Shown: positions 60,347 through 64,000 of the stretch, in pieces
Layout of the letters: each line of letters opens with the position of its first letter
How positions within the stretch are numbered: the stretch's first letter is position 1
Source: Kosakonia arachidis
Lineage (GTDB): Bacteria > Pseudomonadota > Gammaproteobacteria > Enterobacterales > Enterobacteriaceae
DNA: 64,000 nt
Assembly: GCF_900116535.1 (NCBI RefSeq)
Contig: NZ_FPAU01000004.1
Coordinates: forward strand, 468,824 to 532,823
Direction: 5' to 3'
Made by a program: the position numbers and the translations under genes
The notes under the pieces: model-generated
The model's database searches: none
Told to the model about the DNA's origin: nothing
Seen by the model: the letters and a program-made list of their open reading frames with translations, nothing else

Positions 60347-61090
60347 ATGGCCTTACTGGAAATCTGTTGTTACGGCGTTGATGACGCATTGATCGCCCAG
60401 CAGCAAGGCGCTGATCGCATCGAGTTTTGCGCGGCACCGAAAGAGGGCGGGTTAACACCTTCTGCCGGTGCGCTGAAAAGCATCCGTCATCGAGTGACGA
60501 TTCCGGTGCATCCAATTGTTCGCCCGCGCGGCGGCGATTTTTGTTACCGCGCCGATGAATTCACCGCCATGCTGAACGATATCCATCTGCTGCGTGAACT
60601 CGGTTTTCCCGGCCTGGTAACCGGGGTGCTGAACGAGGATGGCCTGGTCGATATGCCGCGCATGCGGGAAATTATGTCGGCTGCACAGGGGATGTCGGTG
60701 ACCTTTCATCGTGCCTTCGATATGTGCGCCAACCCGCAGCAGGCCTGCGATGCGCTCACAGAATTAGGCGTTGTTCGTATTCTCACTTCCGGTCAGCAGG
60801 CATCGGCGGAAAAAGGACTTTCATTAATTAGGGAACTTAATGCCCGCTCTGGTGCTCCAATCATTATGGCTGGTGCTGGTGTGCGTCCGCAAAACCTGGA
60901 AATCTTTCTGGAGGCGGGGGTGAAAGAGGTTCACAGCTCAGCGGGACGCTGGTTCGCGTCACCAATGCGTTATCGCAATAGTGGATTATCGATGTCGTCG
61001 GATGCCCGGGCGGATGAATATGCCCATTACGGTGTTGACGGCGCGGCAGTGGCGAAGATGAAGCAGATTATTGCGCTTCAGCGCCCGTAA
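60347..61090 (+). CDS. cutC: CutC family protein
   Basis: This 247-residue TIM-barrel protein has the CutC pattern [43 protein letters not shown] and VKEVHSSAG. It was named for copper tolerance, but in E. coli that phenotype was later attributed to a nearby sRNA effect, so its true role is unsettled. It starts after GGAGG and follows yecM by 70 bp. Confidence 0.94.
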   Translation: MALLEICCYGVDDALIAQQQGADRIEFCAAPKEGGLTPSAGALKSIRHRVTIPVHPIVRPRGGDFCYRADEFTAMLNDIHLLRELGFPGLVTGVLNEDGLVDMPRMREIMSAAQGMSVTFHRAFDMCANPQQACDALTELGVVRILTSGQQASAEKGLSLIRELNARSGAPIIMAGAGVRPQNLEIFLEAGVKEVHSSAGRWFASPMRYRNSGLSMSSDARADEYAHYGVDGAAVAKMKQIIALQRP

Positions 61091-61138
61091 CAGTTTTTAC
61101 CGCGCATCATGTCGCCCAATATGATGCTTGCTCGTACC

Positions 61139-61169
61139 AGGCCCCTGCCATTAACAGGGGCCTTTTTTT
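61139..61169 (+). terminator. Terminator after cutC
   Basis: AGGCCCCTG pairs with CAGGGGCCT over a 7-nt loop and is followed by seven T residues. It lies between convergent cutC and cmoB. Confidence 0.92.
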
Positions 61170-61172
61170 ATC

Positions 61173-62920
<1,748 letters not shown>

Positions 62921-63316
62921 CTAATGCAGGGAGAAAACCAACTCCCACGGCATATACCACAGATTGGCCAGCACCATCAGTATCAGCGAACAAAAAGTTG
63001 CATCCATACCCGAACGACGCCAGCGAACCAGCCGATGGTGGTACCCGTAATAATGCATCAGGCGGCCGCCAATCAACATTAGTCCGCAGATATGCACCAT
63101 CCAGGTTTGTGCGCCGTCCATCTCCATCAACAGTAACAGCAGCAGCGCGACGGGAATATATTCCACGGCATTACCATGAATGCGTATCGCGCTTTGCAGT
63201 TCACTGAACCCTCCGTCGCCATAACTGACGCGGTACTGCGAACGCAGGCGGATAACATCAAAAGAAAATTTCAGCAGTAACAATGCACCCAGCACGGCGT
63301 AGAGCGCGCTAACCAT
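62921..63316 (-). CDS. yecN: MAPEG family membrane protein YecN
   Basis: This 131-residue protein has four hydrophobic helices and the MAPEG pattern (LRSQYRVSYGDGG, ESAIRIHGNAVEYIPVAL-like segment with the asparagine-alanine-glutamate core). The family includes membrane glutathione transferases and leukotriene synthases; bacterial members are uncharacterised. Position next to cmoA and yecE matches E. coli. Confidence 0.93.
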   Translation of the reverse strand: MVSALYAVLGALLLLKFSFDVIRLRSQYRVSYGDGGFSELQSAIRIHGNAVEYIPVALLLLLLMEMDGAQTWMVHICGLMLIGGRLMHYYGYHHRLVRWRRSGMDATFCSLILMVLANLWYMPWELVFSLH

Positions 63317-63368
63317 ACTAACTCCCTTTACAATGATGGCGATGGCTTATCAATGATAGGTGCTTCAC

Positions 63369-64000
63369 TCAAAAAAGAGAAGATTGCAGCGGCAGGGAAG
63401 GTGCCGCACCAATACCGGGGATGGCGGCGTAAAGGTCCTGCCACAGCGTCTCAACCAGTTCGGGGGCCTGGGCGATATCCGGGGTATGCAGGAAAAGATA
63501 CGGTGTGGTGGTTTGCTCCCATAGCGGCAACTTTTCCAGCCAGACGGCAAAAAGCTGCCGATTCTGTGCCATATTGTCGCTACCGATGAAACGCACCATG
63601 GGATGATGGGCGGTGACCAGCGCATGTACCGGCACTTTCGGTTTTTTGCGCTGGGCTTCAATCACTGCCTGGCTGTGCGCAATTGCGCTGTGCACTGGAC
63701 GGCTATCGAGGATCACGCGGTTGACGCCGCGAGCATGCAAACCCTGGTTAAGGGCTTTCTCCTCTTCGCCTTTGGCGAAAAAAAGCGGGTGGCGCACTTC
63801 AACGCCGTAAGTAAATTCCGTGGGAAGTGCATCGAGAAAAGCCCACAGAGCAGGCAAGTCATGCGGTGAGAAAACGGCCGGAAGCTGTAACCAGTACTGG
63901 CCTATTCGCTTTGCTAACGGCGACATGCGGCTGAAAAATTCCGCTGTCAGGTCGTCGCAATGGCGTAGTGCTGCCTGGTGCGAAATGGTGGCCGGAAATT
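63369..64000 (-). CDS. yecE: DUF72 family protein YecE (partial, 5' end outside the window)
   Basis: The frame runs from the stop at 63369 to the right edge of the window and stays open; about 210 of an expected 272 codons are present. The TIM-barrel-like family shows FPATISHQAALRHCDD at the edge, then GQYWLQLPAVFSPHDLPAL, VEVRHPLFF and RFIGSDNM. The role of DUF72 proteins is unknown. An internal ATG at 63926 could be mistaken for the start but lies within conserved sequence. Confidence 0.93.
   Translation of the reverse strand, partial: FPATISHQAALRHCDDLTAEFFSRMSPLAKRIGQYWLQLPAVFSPHDLPALWAFLDALPTEFTYGVEVRHPLFFAKGEEEKALNQGLHARGVNRVILDSRPVHSAIAHSQAVIEAQRKKPKVPVHALVTAHHPMVRFIGSDNMAQNRQLFAVWLEKLPLWEQTTTPYLFLHTPDIAQAPELVETLWQDLYAAIPGIGAAPSLPLQSSLF

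Overview
The window is a chromosomal segment of a member of the Enterobacteriaceae close to Enterobacter, Kosakonia or Citrobacter. Gene order follows the E. coli K-12 flagellar region III and II neighbourhood almost gene for gene (fliC, fliA, fliZ, tcyJ, dcyD, tcyL, tcyN, sdiA, yecF, uvrY, uvrC, pgsA, tRNA-Gly/Cys/Leu, tyrP, yecH, ftnA, yecR, azuC, yecJ, araFGH, otsBA, uspC, flhDC, motAB-cheAW, tar-tap-cheRBYZ, flhBAE, argS, yecM, cutC, cmoBA, yecN, yecE). The proteins look like close homologues of the E. coli ones, but several accessory genes are inserted and a few E. coli genes (yecA, ftnB) are absent from their usual places. The species cannot be fixed from the sequence alone.

Positions 1-12000 hold the end of flagellin fliC and then an accessory block of about 11 kb that separates fliC from fliA. 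It carries two very large multi-domain glycosyltransferases in convergent orientation and a divergent three-gene operon: a VioA-like PLP sugar aminotransferase, an ATP-grasp ligase and a Gfo/Idh/MocA oxidoreductase. Its position beside fliC suggests a flagellin glycosylation island that makes and attaches an unusual, probably N-acylated, amino sugar. This is the most interesting part of the window. A gene-poor stretch of about 0.8 kb follows, and then fliA with its own FlhDC- and sigma28-type control sites.

Positions 12070-22130 are core genome: fliAZ, the cystine uptake and D-cysteine desulfhydrase genes, sdiA, the uvrY-uvrC pair, pgsA and three tRNA genes. Positions 22130-33600 mix core and accessory DNA: a decayed reading frame that looks like the end of a polymorphic toxin, tyrP with a perfect TyrR box, a small inverted-repeat-bounded element abutting ftnA, an RpiB-like isomerase, an MFS exporter, the 27-residue azuC gene, a DJ-1 family gene and the arabinose ABC transporter araFGH.

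Positions 33800-54050 hold trehalose synthesis (otsBA), uspC, the flagellar master regulator flhDC with a perfect CRP site, the motor and chemotaxis operons (the tar operon with a textbook sigma28 promoter) and the export genes flhBAE. A CPBP-family membrane protease gene is inserted between cheZ and flhB. Between flhE and argS lie a two-gene rhamnogalacturonan oligosaccharide cassette (GPH transporter plus GH105 hydrolase) preceded by a KdgR-like operator, and a small orphan gene. The window ends in argS, yecM, cutC, the tRNA-modification pair cmoB-cmoA, yecN and a truncated yecE.
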